The notes beneath the pieces were generated by a model. The model worked only from the letters and a program-made list of their open reading frames with translations, did not search any database and was not told the origin of the DNA. Made by a program: the position numbers and the translations under genes. A stretch of 64,000 nt of DNA from JBBBNV01 sp037137075. GTDB taxonomy: Bacteria; Bacillota; Bacilli; Paenibacillales; NBRC-103111. The stretch is from NCBI RefSeq assembly GCF_037137075.1, contig NZ_JBBBNV010000010.1, positions 1 through 64,000 of the forward strand, read 5' to 3'. Below are positions 51,148 through 59,583 of this stretch, piece after piece; position 1 is the first letter of the stretch; the number at the start of each line of letters is the position of its first letter.

Positions 51148-53472
51148 TTGCCTAAATATATGCTGCGTCTGCTCGCCTTTAGTTTCTTAATCGGAGCGAT
51201 TCCGGTCATCACACTCGGTATTTTTTCTTATTATATTGCAACCGGGGATGTGGAGCAGAAGGTGAAGGAAGGCAATCAGCAGCTGCTTCTCCAAACGCAA
51301 ATGAGAATGGAGCAAACGCTGAAGACGCTGGAGCTGACCTCCATTCAGTATATTAATTCGCCCCAGGTGACATCTGCCATTAATGAAAACCTGGAATCGA
51401 TACAATACGACAAAATTCGTGACTTATCTATGGGCTTGTACAATTTGCAAACCTTTGCAGGAATAAGCGACGGTTACTTGATCGGACTGGAGAAGGAATG
51501 GGTTGTCAGCTTTACTTCCTTCAAGAAGTTTGCTGAGTTCGAGAAAAAAAGCTTAATCGAGCAGTATGCGAAGCACCCGACAAGCTTGTTCTGGGATACA
51601 AATCCGGTCGCGGCGGATAACAGCAATCAGGTTGATCCGGAGGGCAATACAACCCCGGCAGCTTCGCAGGCTACAGTCAATATGGTGTATAAGCTGCCGA
51701 TTGTGCCGATTACAGCGCAGCCAAGAGGATTTTTGGTTATTGAAATTTTGAAATCCCAGCTTTTGACTCAGCTTACCGGAAGCCGTGATCTCGGTTCGAT
51801 TTATGTGATTAACCGGGAGGGGCAGCATTTTTTGGCTTACGATACCGAATCGGACGCTAAAGCCAGCTACTACGAGAGCCTAAACCAAAAAATTGCGCAG
51901 ATGGTCCAGGCTACAGGCAAGGAAAACGGATTCTTTAATACCGATATCGGTCAGGAGGAGGTCGGCGTCGCATACCGGGCATCTTCCTACAACGGCTGGA
52001 TTTACGTATCTGTGGTATCTATTCATGATTTGACCAAAGGAACCCGCAAAATCGCGATGGCAACTATCGTCGCCTGCAGCATTATTTTTGTGGTTATCGG
52101 TCTGCTTGCTTTTTTCCTGAGTCGCAAAATGTATTCCCCGATTAAACGGTTGTTTGAGTTCACGAAGGATGTTAACGCGGGGGAGACGAATACGAAGGAC
52201 GAATTCGTGTCGATCGAGCAGCGGTTCAAAACGCTGTTCAGCACCGGCCAGCAGCTGGAGCAGCAGGTTCAGGGGCAGTTTGTTCAGTTGAAAGAGTTTT
52301 TTGTGCTCAAGCTGCTGACAGGACAAATCTCGGAAAGCGATTTTACGTACCGCAGCACAAATTACGGCTTTCCTTTGGAATGGCAAAATCTTGGCCTGCT
52401 GACGCTTCAAATCGACACCCTGCAGGGGACGCGTTACCGGGATCATGACCGGGAGCTGCTGCTGTTTGCCATAAACAATATGGTGGGCGAGCTCATTCCG
52501 GCGCACCAGCGGTTCAGTCCGGTGCTGCTTGATCAGTCGCAGGTGACCCTGATTACGAGCGATTTGGAGCAGGGCGCTGAATTGAAGGAGCAATTCCATC
52601 AAACGGCGGAGCTTATTTTGTCCAAGGTGCAGGAATTTCTGCAAATTTCGGTTAGTATCGGCATCAGCAGTCCGTTCAAGAAGGTTACCGGCTCCGTCCA
52701 TGCTTACCGGGAAGGCCTGGAATCCCTCAAAAGCCGGCTTAACCTCGGCAATAACATCATTTTGCATTATGAGGATGTGCAGGCGCGCAACAAAGAGCTT
52801 GAAGCCACGGTGTATACACAGTTGAAATGGACGGAGGACCAGCTCATTAGCGCCATTAAGCTGGGGGATGCGGCGAAGGTGCATGAATGGTTTGATAAAT
52901 ATATCGCCGATTTGGTGGAAAAGAACGTCAACACGGGCGAATATCCGGTTCTGATGATGCAGCTTGTGTCCAAGCTGTATCAAGTGGTGCAGGAGCAGGG
53001 CGGCAATGTGAAAAAAGTGCTCGGCGAACGGGCCACCTATGACCGTTTGTTAAAGCTGAGCACACTGAACGATATTATCGCCTGGTTTAAATCAGACCTT
53101 TTTGAGCCGATTATGGCGTTCCTGAATGAACAGGCGGAATCTCAATATATCAACATCGCGAATCAAATGGTCAAGCTGGTCCATGAACGGTATGATCAGG
53201 ATATCTCTCTGGAATCATGCGCCTCGAAGCTCAATTTTCACCCTGTCTATTTGAGCCGGGTATTCAAGAAGGAGATGGGAATCAACTTCAGCGAGTATTT
53301 GGCCGATTACCGGATGAATATTGCGAAGACCTGGCTGGAGACGACAAGTCTAAAAATATCGGAAATTGCCGAACGCTTGAATTACACGAACACGACCGCC
53401 TTCATCCGCACCTTCCGCAAAATCGTCGGAATGACGCCGGGTCAATACAGAGAGCATAATAAAAAAGAATAG
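51148..53472 (+). CDS. Membrane-anchored AraC-family regulator 2
   Basis: A 774-residue one-component regulator with the same layout as the one at 47.0 kb: membrane segments near residues 5-30 and 305-328, an extracellular sensor domain, and a C-terminal AraC HTH pair (DISLESCASKLNFHPVYLSR, VFKKEMGINFSEYLADYR and ISEIAERLNYTNTTAFIRTF). The start is TTG 51148, eight bases after GGAGGAG (TTG 51142 and ATG 51160 are alternatives). It lies directly upstream of an Lpl-type ABC operon, its probable target. A terminator follows the stop. Confidence 0.92.
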   Translation: MPKYMLRLLAFSFLIGAIPVITLGIFSYYIATGDVEQKVKEGNQQLLLQTQMRMEQTLKTLELTSIQYINSPQVTSAINENLESIQYDKIRDLSMGLYNLQTFAGISDGYLIGLEKEWVVSFTSFKKFAEFEKKSLIEQYAKHPTSLFWDTNPVAADNSNQVDPEGNTTPAASQATVNMVYKLPIVPITAQPRGFLVIEILKSQLLTQLTGSRDLGSIYVINREGQHFLAYDTESDAKASYYESLNQKIAQMVQATGKENGFFNTDIGQEEVGVAYRASSYNGWIYVSVVSIHDLTKGTRKIAMATIVACSIIFVVIGLLAFFLSRKMYSPIKRLFEFTKDVNAGETNTKDEFVSIEQRFKTLFSTGQQLEQQVQGQFVQLKEFFVLKLLTGQISESDFTYRSTNYGFPLEWQNLGLLTLQIDTLQGTRYRDHDRELLLFAINNMVGELIPAHQRFSPVLLDQSQVTLITSDLEQGAELKEQFHQTAELILSKVQEFLQISVSIGISSPFKKVTGSVHAYREGLESLKSRLNLGNNIILHYEDVQARNKELEATVYTQLKWTEDQLISAIKLGDAAKVHEWFDKYIADLVEKNVNTGEYPVLMMQLVSKLYQVVQEQGGNVKKVLGERATYDRLLKLSTLNDIIAWFKSDLFEPIMAFLNEQAESQYINIANQMVKLVHERYDQDISLESCASKLNFHPVYLSRVFKKEMGINFSEYLADYRMNIAKTWLETTSLKISEIAERLNYTNTTAFIRTFRKIVGMTPGQYREHNKKE

Positions 53473-53484
53473 CAATTCCGCAGC

Positions 53485-53521
53485 GCCCGTCCGTATGGCT
53501 ACCATACAGCGGGCTCTTTTT
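53485..53521 (+). terminator. Rho-independent terminator of AraC regulator 2
   Basis: GCCCG..GTATGG and CCATAC..CGGGC form the stem, followed by TCTTTTTATT. Confidence 0.85.
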
Positions 53522-53830
53522 ATTGTCCTTATTCAAGGAGAGGATAAGCTGTATTTTCATTGGATAAACAGGGAAAAGTAAATGTACATTCCGCTGCGGC
53601 GCAGCTTTATATCTGGATATATCTGGGTATAAAGGCCGATATGCTAAAGTTACACTCCGGCTTCAGAAGGTTAAATTCAGATGATAGCAAGGCTCACAGT
53701 CCTTGATTTAACAAGGTTTTTCGCCATTTCGGATGGTGCTGTAAACAGGTTTAAATCAGAGGATAGCATGTTCTGAACGAGCAGGGGATAATAAGCTCAA
53801 ACGCCAGAGAGAAAGTAGGGAAGAACAGCG
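53522..53830 (+). promoter_or_regulatory. Upstream control region of the Lpl-type ABC operon
   Basis: No gene. Two 21-bp direct repeats (53669-53689 and 53748-53768, 18 of 21 identical, offset 79 bp) end in GATAGCA and may be AraC binding sites. A tiny CCTTG-ATTTAA-CAAGG hairpin with TTTTT lies between them (53701-53721). Confidence 0.45.
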
Positions 53831-54781
53831 ATGAGTACTCGAGCCAATGTTAGCTCACAGCCCGCAACCATTCGCAAAAACAACTTAATGAAAGACCTCT
53901 TAAGAGATCGCTGGTTATATTTAATGGCTTTACCGGGTATCTTATATTTCGTAGTTTTCAAGTATGTTCCTATGTACGGACTTATTATGGCTTTCCAGGA
54001 TTTCAAACCGCATCTCGGGTTTCTTGGCAGTCCATTTGTTGGAGTAAAGCACTTTGTTCGTTTCTTCGGGGAAGAACAGTTTTGGCAGTTGTTCCGCAAC
54101 ACATTCCTGCTTGCGATTTACAACCTTGTGTTCTTCTTCCCGCTGCCGATTGTACTGGCCTTGATGCTGAATGAGGTTAGAAGAGAACGATTTAAAAAGT
54201 TTGTTCAAACGCTAGTTTACATTCCGCACTTCGTATCCTGGGTTGTAGTTGTAGGTATTTTCTACATCCTGTTTACGACAGAGGGCGGGGCAGTTAATGA
54301 ATTGATTTTCGCGCTTACAGGTGAAAAGATAGCATTCCTCCTGGAGCCGGGCTGGTTCCGGACCATGATTGTCAGCCAATCGATTTGGAAAGAGGTAGGC
54401 TGGGGTACAATTATTTTCCTTGCCGCTCTTGCCGGTGTCGATCTTCAGCTTTATGAAGCAGCGCGTATGGACGGCGCAGGCCGCTGGAGACAGCTGTGGC
54501 ACATTACGTTGCCCGCTATCCGCAGTACGATTGTAATCTTGCTGATTTTGCGTCTTGGTAACTTCCTGGATGCAGGCTTTGAGCATATCTTCTTGATGCT
54601 TACTTCTACGAACCGTGAAGTCGGGGAAGTGTTCGATACGTATGTATATGTAAAAGGGTTGACGCAGGCCCAGTACAGCTATAGCGCCGCGGTTGGTTTG
54701 TTCAAATCCGCAGTAGGTCTGGTCCTTGTCGTTGGTGCCAACTGGCTGGCTAAGAAATTCGGCGAAGAAGGCGTATATTAA
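53831..54781 (+). CDS. LplB-type sugar ABC permease
   Basis: A 316-residue membrane protein with six hydrophobic segments. LLRDRWLYLMALPGILYFVV and KYVPMYGLIMAFQDFKPHLG are typical of the LplB/YtcP-partner family. The EAA loop reads YEAARMDGAGRWRQLWHITL. With the following permease it forms the channel of a carbohydrate importer, probably for pectin- or xylan-derived oligosaccharides given the context. No ATPase gene is present in the operon; such systems in Bacillota share an MsmX-type ATPase encoded elsewhere. Confidence 0.92.
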   Translation: MSTRANVSSQPATIRKNNLMKDLLRDRWLYLMALPGILYFVVFKYVPMYGLIMAFQDFKPHLGFLGSPFVGVKHFVRFFGEEQFWQLFRNTFLLAIYNLVFFFPLPIVLALMLNEVRRERFKKFVQTLVYIPHFVSWVVVVGIFYILFTTEGGAVNELIFALTGEKIAFLLEPGWFRTMIVSQSIWKEVGWGTIIFLAALAGVDLQLYEAARMDGAGRWRQLWHITLPAIRSTIVILLILRLGNFLDAGFEHIFLMLTSTNREVGEVFDTYVYVKGLTQAQYSYSAAVGLFKSAVGLVLVVGANWLAKKFGEEGVY

Positions 54782-54808
54782 TCCATCATTCCTAGGAGGG
54801 CCAATACC

Positions 54809-55684
54809 GTGCCGACTCATGATAAAAACTGGGGCAACCGCATCTTTGACGGCGTCAACTATTTGCTGTTGACCATTATCGCGCTTGTTACTATCATTCC
54901 GTTCATTTATGTCCTTGCTGTGTCCTTTACAGCACCGCACATTGTTGCACAAGGCGGCTTCATCCTGTGGCCGAAGGAGTTCTCGATCTCCGCTTACACG
55001 TACATCTTCTCCACCAATACGCTGATGCGCGCTTTGGGTGTATCGATTTACGTTACAGTCATCGGTACCTTGATCAATCTGATTTTTACTTCCCTGCTCG
55101 CTTACCCGCTGTCCCGTCCGCAGTTGAAGGGACGCCAGATTATGCTGATGGCTGTACTGTTCACCATGCTGTTCAGCGGCGGTTTGATTCCGACGTACTA
55201 TGTCGTTAAAGCAATGGGTCTCATTAATACGCTTTGGTCCTTGATGATTCCGACTGCAATCAGCGCGTTCAACCTGATTGTACTGAAAAACTTCTTCCAG
55301 CAAATTCCTGACGGCCTGGAAGACTCTGCTAAGATCGACGGATGTAACGATGTCGGCGTCTTGTTCCGTATCGTGCTTCCGCTGTCGATGCCGGCGATGG
55401 CCACCTTCGGTCTGTTCTATGCGGTAGACCACTGGAACAAGTACTTTAACGCGGTTATGTACATCAATGACAACGTCAAATGGCCGGTTCAAGTATTGCT
55501 TCGCGAAATTGTTATCAATGCGAACAGCCGTGTCGGCGATACCAGCATTGAGGAAACCGAGATTCAACCGCTTACCATCAAAATGGCGGTTATCGTATTC
55601 GCAACACTTCCGATTTTGCTCGTGTATCCGTTCCTTCAAAAGCACTTTGCAAAAGGTGTTATGCTCGGTTCAGTTAAAGGGTAA
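54809..55684 (+). CDS. YtcP/LplC-type sugar ABC permease
   Basis: A 291-residue permease with six hydrophobic segments. FDGVNYLLLTIIALVTIIPF at the N-terminus and FSGGLIPTYYVVKAMGLINT in the middle are typical, and the EAA-like loop reads DSAKIDGCNDVGVLFRIVLP. It starts at GTG 54809 with AGGAGGG upstream. It pairs with the preceding permease, 27 bp upstream. A partial terminator separates it from the binding-protein gene, as is common where the binding protein needs different expression. Confidence 0.92.
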   Translation: MPTHDKNWGNRIFDGVNYLLLTIIALVTIIPFIYVLAVSFTAPHIVAQGGFILWPKEFSISAYTYIFSTNTLMRALGVSIYVTVIGTLINLIFTSLLAYPLSRPQLKGRQIMLMAVLFTMLFSGGLIPTYYVVKAMGLINTLWSLMIPTAISAFNLIVLKNFFQQIPDGLEDSAKIDGCNDVGVLFRIVLPLSMPAMATFGLFYAVDHWNKYFNAVMYINDNVKWPVQVLLREIVINANSRVGDTSIEETEIQPLTIKMAVIVFATLPILLVYPFLQKHFAKGVMLGSVKG

Positions 55685-55714
55685 TGGCAAGGCCAAGGTT
55701 AAATTAGGTTGAGG

Positions 55715-55748
55715 GAGCCTGTCCCGGTTCATGCCGGGACGCTCTTTT
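55715..55748 (+). terminator. Intercistronic terminator/attenuator
   Basis: GTCCCGG-TTCATG-CCGGGAC hairpin extended by GAGC/GCTC and followed by TTTTAAT, between the permease and binding-protein genes. Confidence 0.75.
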
Positions 55749-55794
55749 AATAAAAAAAAGATGAAGCACAACCATTAGGAGGTCTGGAAGAAAC

Positions 55795-57327
55795 ATGAAA
55801 GTGAAATCCCGTTTTGCATTGATCTGTGCGGCGCTTTTTACTACAGCAACAATTGCAAGCGCTTGCGGAAACGCCGGTGAGAAAGCTCCTGCCAATCAGC
55901 CGCAATCTCAGGCTGAGGATACATCGCCTTTGAACCTCAGCATCGCGATTTCCCAAGTCGGAGACATTCCGAACAAGGGCAATGAGATTGAGCAAGCAAT
56001 CGAGAAGTACACGAACACGAAGCTGGATGTTCAATGGATTCCTAGTGCCGCTTACGATGACAAAATCAACGTGATGATTGCCTCCAATGAAATGCCGACG
56101 CTCCTGCGCGTCAAGTATGTGCCGAACATTATTAATGCTGTACAATCCGGTCTGTTCTGGGAAATCGGACCTTATCTGAAGGATTACAAAAACCTGAGCG
56201 CCAAGAGCGAGCAGTTCTACAGCAATATCAAGGTTGACGGAAAAGTTTATGGGGTGCCGATTTACCGGAATATGGGCCGTACGGCGGTGGTTTATCGGAA
56301 AGACTGGATGGACGCGCTGGGTCTGCAGCAGCCGAAAACACTCGATGACTGGTACAATGTTGTGAAAGCGATGACATTGCAGGACCCTGACAAAAATGGA
56401 AAAAATGATACGTACGGCATGGTGCTGTTCAAAAAGTATAACGAAGGTACGGAAGCGCTGACAACTCGTCTGGCCGTAAGCCAAGGCGCACCGAACAAAT
56501 ACGCGGTGGACAAAGACGGCAACTTCACGCCGGAGTTTTACACGAAAGAATACAACGATGTTCTGAAGTTCTACAAACGCCTGTATGACGAGAAATTGCT
56601 GAACCAGGATTTCGCGGTATTCGATGCAACGGAAGCCGAAAAGCTGTTTGACACAAACCGTCTGGGTGTCCGGATCGCTGTTGCTACCAACGGGAAAAGC
56701 CAGCAAGACCGCTTGTCCAAAAACAACCCGAACGCTGTAGTGGATGTTATGCCGCTGGAAGGTCCGAACGGACTGAAAATCGCTGCTGAAAGTGGTAACA
56801 ACGGATTCTTCGTTATCCCGAAATCCTCGGTCAAAACAGAGGCTGAATTGAAGCGTGTCTTGAAGTTCCTGGATCAGCTTGGTGACGAGCAAATGTCCAC
56901 CCTGCTGCTGCGTGGTATCGAAGGCAAGCACTATGCAAAAACAAATGATAACCGCACGGAATTCGTAGGCGACGGCTTTAACGTGTTCCAACGTGAAGTG
57001 AAGCCTTACCGTGATAACCTGCCGGTTCTCGAAGGCTACAATGTACCAAGCCTCAAGGATGTGGCTATTGGTGAAAAAGGAACCAAAATGGAATCCGAGG
57101 GTGTCAAATACATCGTTACGAACCCTGCGCTGAACTTGACTTCCGCGACCTACTCTGAAAAAGGGAAAGAGCTGGAGCAGATGATTTGGGATGCTCAAAC
57201 CAAATTTATTATGGGCAAAATCGATGAGGCCGCTTACCAGGCCGAAATTGAAAAATGGAAAAAAGCCGGCGGCGAAAAAATGCTGGCTGAGTACAAAGCA
57301 GACTATTTGAAACAAAACAAAAAATAA
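55795..57327 (+). CDS. LplA-type ABC substrate-binding lipoprotein 1
   Basis: A 510-residue lipoprotein. The signal peptide ends TTATIASA before Cys24. The mature protein matches the family 1 extracellular binding proteins of LplA type (YTNTKLDVQWIPSAAYDDKI, VMIASNEMPTLLRVKYVPNI, and DPDKNGKNDTYGMVLF). It captures oligosaccharides for the two permeases encoded upstream. ATG has AGGAGGT upstream. A close paralogue is encoded at 59584-61128. Confidence 0.93.
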   Translation: MKVKSRFALICAALFTTATIASACGNAGEKAPANQPQSQAEDTSPLNLSIAISQVGDIPNKGNEIEQAIEKYTNTKLDVQWIPSAAYDDKINVMIASNEMPTLLRVKYVPNIINAVQSGLFWEIGPYLKDYKNLSAKSEQFYSNIKVDGKVYGVPIYRNMGRTAVVYRKDWMDALGLQQPKTLDDWYNVVKAMTLQDPDKNGKNDTYGMVLFKKYNEGTEALTTRLAVSQGAPNKYAVDKDGNFTPEFYTKEYNDVLKFYKRLYDEKLLNQDFAVFDATEAEKLFDTNRLGVRIAVATNGKSQQDRLSKNNPNAVVDVMPLEGPNGLKIAAESGNNGFFVIPKSSVKTEAELKRVLKFLDQLGDEQMSTLLLRGIEGKHYAKTNDNRTEFVGDGFNVFQREVKPYRDNLPVLEGYNVPSLKDVAIGEKGTKMESEGVKYIVTNPALNLTSATYSEKGKELEQMIWDAQTKFIMGKIDEAAYQAEIEKWKKAGGEKMLAEYKADYLKQNKK

Positions 57328-57345
57328 TCGTCAAGTGTATATGAC

Positions 57346-57392
57346 TGCGCAAGCAATGAAGAGTTTGACTCTGGATTGCTTGCGCATATTTT
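57346..57392 (+). terminator. Rho-independent terminator after binding protein 1
   Basis: Perfect 12-bp stem TGCGCAAGCAAT/ATTGCTTGCGCA with a 17-nt loop, followed by TATTTTTG. Confidence 0.92.
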
Positions 57393-57406
57393 TGATTATA
57401 GGATCA

Positions 57407-57415
57407 TGGTATAAT
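57407..57415 (+). promoter_or_regulatory. Extended -10 promoter of the isomerase/esterase pair
   Basis: TGG followed by a perfect TATAAT (57410-57415) makes an extended -10 element. No good -35 element is seen. The start codon is 42 bp downstream. Confidence 0.55.
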
Positions 57416-57457
57416 ACTACTGATACTAACTTGAGCTGGAGAGGAAGGAACAGGTTC

Positions 57458-58297
57458 ATGTCACTTGGAGTGCTTGCACATAACTACGGGAAATTACCCT
57501 ATGCGGAACTAGCCGCCAATATTGGAGAAGCAGGGTTCTCCTATGTTCAATTGGCGCTGTCCAAGGCTATCGCGGATGTGGATTGCGGACTCGGTAAATT
57601 AAGTCCGGGACTGGCAACGAGAATTACGGAAGCGTTTCACCGCCAAGGTGTCTCGATTGCCGTACTTGGCTGCTACGTTGATTTAATTGAATTGGATGAT
57701 ACCGCTTTCCGGAACAATATCGACCGTTTCAAGGAGCATATCCGCCATGCCCGATATTTCGGCAATGCAATGGTAGCCAGTGAAACAGGGAAGCCGAAGC
57801 CGGGCGCAGATTTGAGCAGGCACTGGGCCCGGATGCGATCAGCGGTAGAAGAAATAGCCGAAGAAGCGGAGAAATGGGGCGCGGTTGTTGCTCTTGAAGT
57901 GGCGGAGGACCATCTGGTCGATACACCGGAGAAGCTGGCGCAATTGCTGGACGAGGTGCCTTCCAGCAACCTCGGGGTTCTGCTTGATCCGGTTAACCTG
58001 CTGTCACAGGAAAGAGCGTCCCGTCAGGATGAAATTGTTGAACGTGCATTCGAACTGCTCGGCAGCCGGATTGTACATACGCATGCCAAGGACTTCATCA
58101 TGAATCCAGAGGGCCAATTCCAGGTTGTCCCGGCAGGCCAAGGCCAACTGAATTACCCGCTGTTTATTGAGCGGCTGAATCAGTACAAGCCTCTGGTCAC
58201 AATGACGCTTGAGCAGGTGAAGCCGCATGAAGCGGCAGCTTCCATTCGTTTCTTGCGTGACCAGTTTCAGCAGGCTGCCGGACCCAACGTGCGATGA
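57458..58297 (+). CDS. Sugar phosphate isomerase/epimerase (xylose isomerase-like TIM barrel)
   Basis: A 279-residue AP_endonuc_2 family TIM barrel. GEAGFSYVQLALSKAIADVD, then GVSIAVLGCYVDLIE, WGAVVALEVAEDHLVDTPEK, NLGVLLDPVNLL and SRIVHTHAKDFIMN show the usual metal-site pattern (Glu, Asp, His, Asp-like residues). The family includes ketose epimerases and inositol-type isomerases; the exact substrate cannot be told. ATG 57458 has GAGGAAGG upstream. The stop overlaps the following esterase gene by four bases (ATGA), so they form a two-gene operon in a glycan-utilisation region. Confidence 0.88.
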   Translation: MSLGVLAHNYGKLPYAELAANIGEAGFSYVQLALSKAIADVDCGLGKLSPGLATRITEAFHRQGVSIAVLGCYVDLIELDDTAFRNNIDRFKEHIRHARYFGNAMVASETGKPKPGADLSRHWARMRSAVEEIAEEAEKWGAVVALEVAEDHLVDTPEKLAQLLDEVPSSNLGVLLDPVNLLSQERASRQDEIVERAFELLGSRIVHTHAKDFIMNPEGQFQVVPAGQGQLNYPLFIERLNQYKPLVTMTLEQVKPHEAAASIRFLRDQFQQAAGPNVR

Positions 58298-59319
58298 TTA
58301 GGCCCGATTCTTTTTTGGAAGATGTGTATGCTCGTGTCACTCAAGACGCATTCTCCAGCGGCGGGACGAACCCGGAGGCCTGGAAGCTGCGCAGGCAGCT
58401 AATGAAGGTTGCTCTTTCGGAGAAGCTTGGTCTAACGGATATCCCGGTTCGCACGGTTGTGGGCCGATCTGTGCTCGAAGAGGAAGTGGACTGCGGCTCC
58501 TATGTGCGGCAGCGCCTCCTGCTGGATACCGGGGAGCGGCTGACGATGCCTATGTACGCTTTAATTCCGAAGGAAGGACCTGCTGTAAAGCCCGCTGTGC
58601 TGGCCGTACACGGACACGGCTATGGTGCGAGAGAGGTGATCGGCCTCCAGCCGGATGGCAGCCAGAATGAAGGACCGAACCTGTATCATAATTTCGCGGT
58701 AGAGCTTGCCGGGAAAGGGTTTATTGTGCTGGTGCCGGAGCTGCTCGGCTTTGGGGAGCGCAGGCTGGAGCAGGACGCGGATTTGGAGCCGAAGCAGAAC
58801 TCCTGCCAGCGTCTGGCGACCACCCTGCTTACAGCGGGAACGACCTTGGCCGGCGTCCGTATTTACGAGATGCTGCGCGCCCTGGATTATTTGGAGGAGC
58901 GCCCCGATGTGGATAGCGCCCGTATCGGAGGTATGGGGATGTCCGGCGGCGCGATGGTAGCTGCGTTTCTTGCGGCGCTGGATGAGCGGGTTCGTGCTAT
59001 TGTGCTGAGCGGATATGTGAATACGTTCCGGGACAGTATACTAAGCATCCGGCATTGTGTGGATAATTATGTGCCCGGCCTGCTGCAGGTCGGGGAGCTG
59101 CCGGATTTGGTGGGACTGATTGCCCCCAGGCCGCTGCTGGTCGAAAGCGGGGAAGCGGATCGGATTTTCCCTGTTCACGGCTCCAAAGCGGCCATTTCCC
59201 GCCTCGCTGAAATTTATGGATTTTTTAATGCATCGGAACAGCTGGTGCATGATTTGTTCGAAGGCGGTCATGAAATTAGCGGCCGGCTCGCCTATGACTG
59301 GCTGGAGCAACAGCTATAA
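58294..59319 (+). CDS. Alpha/beta hydrolase (acetyl-xylan-esterase-like)
   Basis: A 341-residue cytoplasmic hydrolase. VLAVHGHGYGAREVIGLQPD carries the oxyanion-loop HGHG. GGMGMSGGAMVAAFLAALDE is the nucleophile elbow with Ser in GMSGG. Asp in ESGEADRIFPVHGSK and His in FEGGHEISG complete the triad. Such abhydrolase_7-type enzymes deacetylate sugars or cleave other esters in polysaccharide loci. It is co-translated with the preceding isomerase-like gene and followed by a terminator. The natural ester is unknown. Confidence 0.85.
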   Translation: MIRPDSFLEDVYARVTQDAFSSGGTNPEAWKLRRQLMKVALSEKLGLTDIPVRTVVGRSVLEEEVDCGSYVRQRLLLDTGERLTMPMYALIPKEGPAVKPAVLAVHGHGYGAREVIGLQPDGSQNEGPNLYHNFAVELAGKGFIVLVPELLGFGERRLEQDADLEPKQNSCQRLATTLLTAGTTLAGVRIYEMLRALDYLEERPDVDSARIGGMGMSGGAMVAAFLAALDERVRAIVLSGYVNTFRDSILSIRHCVDNYVPGLLQVGELPDLVGLIAPRPLLVESGEADRIFPVHGSKAAISRLAEIYGFFNASEQLVHDLFEGGHEISGRLAYDWLEQQL

Positions 59320-59335
59320 TCCTTGTCTCAGATTG

Positions 59336-59378
59336 AAAAGCGGCTTTTTCGGATTCAGGTCCGAAAGGCCGCTTTTTG
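59336..59378 (+). terminator. Rho-independent terminator of the isomerase/hydrolase operon
   Basis: AAAAGCGGC and GCCGCTTTTT pair around an inner CGGA/TCCG stem. Confidence 0.88.
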
Positions 59379-59397
59379 TATGAATTGGTGTGGTGTC

Positions 59398-59417
59398 ATT
59401 ATAGGATATCCTGTAAT
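59398..59417 (+). promoter_or_regulatory. 20-bp near-perfect palindrome
   Basis: ATTATAGGATATCCTGTAAT has only one mismatched pair. It lies 80 bp upstream of the promoter of binding protein 2, so it is a candidate operator. Confidence 0.4.
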
Positions 59418-59495
59418 CATTACCGGGGAAATAAACGGTTTTTAGGCATAAAAAATCGTTTTCGGGCCAAACTGAACGTGGTTAAAACCATACGA

Positions 59496-59524
59496 TTGAT
59501 TGATATCGGGGAGCTTTGCATAAT
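59496..59524 (+). promoter_or_regulatory. Promoter of binding protein 2
   Basis: TTGATT (59496-59501) and CATAAT (59519-59524) are 17 bp apart, 60 bp upstream of the start codon at 59584. Confidence 0.6.
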
Positions 59525-59583
59525 GAATGAAGAAGCGGCAAACACTGCTCAAACAAAGAACAAAAATCAAGGAGGTCTGTCAA

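Noticed and set aside
54212..55645. 477-codon minus-strand frame
   Set aside because: It covers the reverse of two certain ABC genes (permeases); its composition (Asn/Gln/His/Arg-rich) is that of a shadow.
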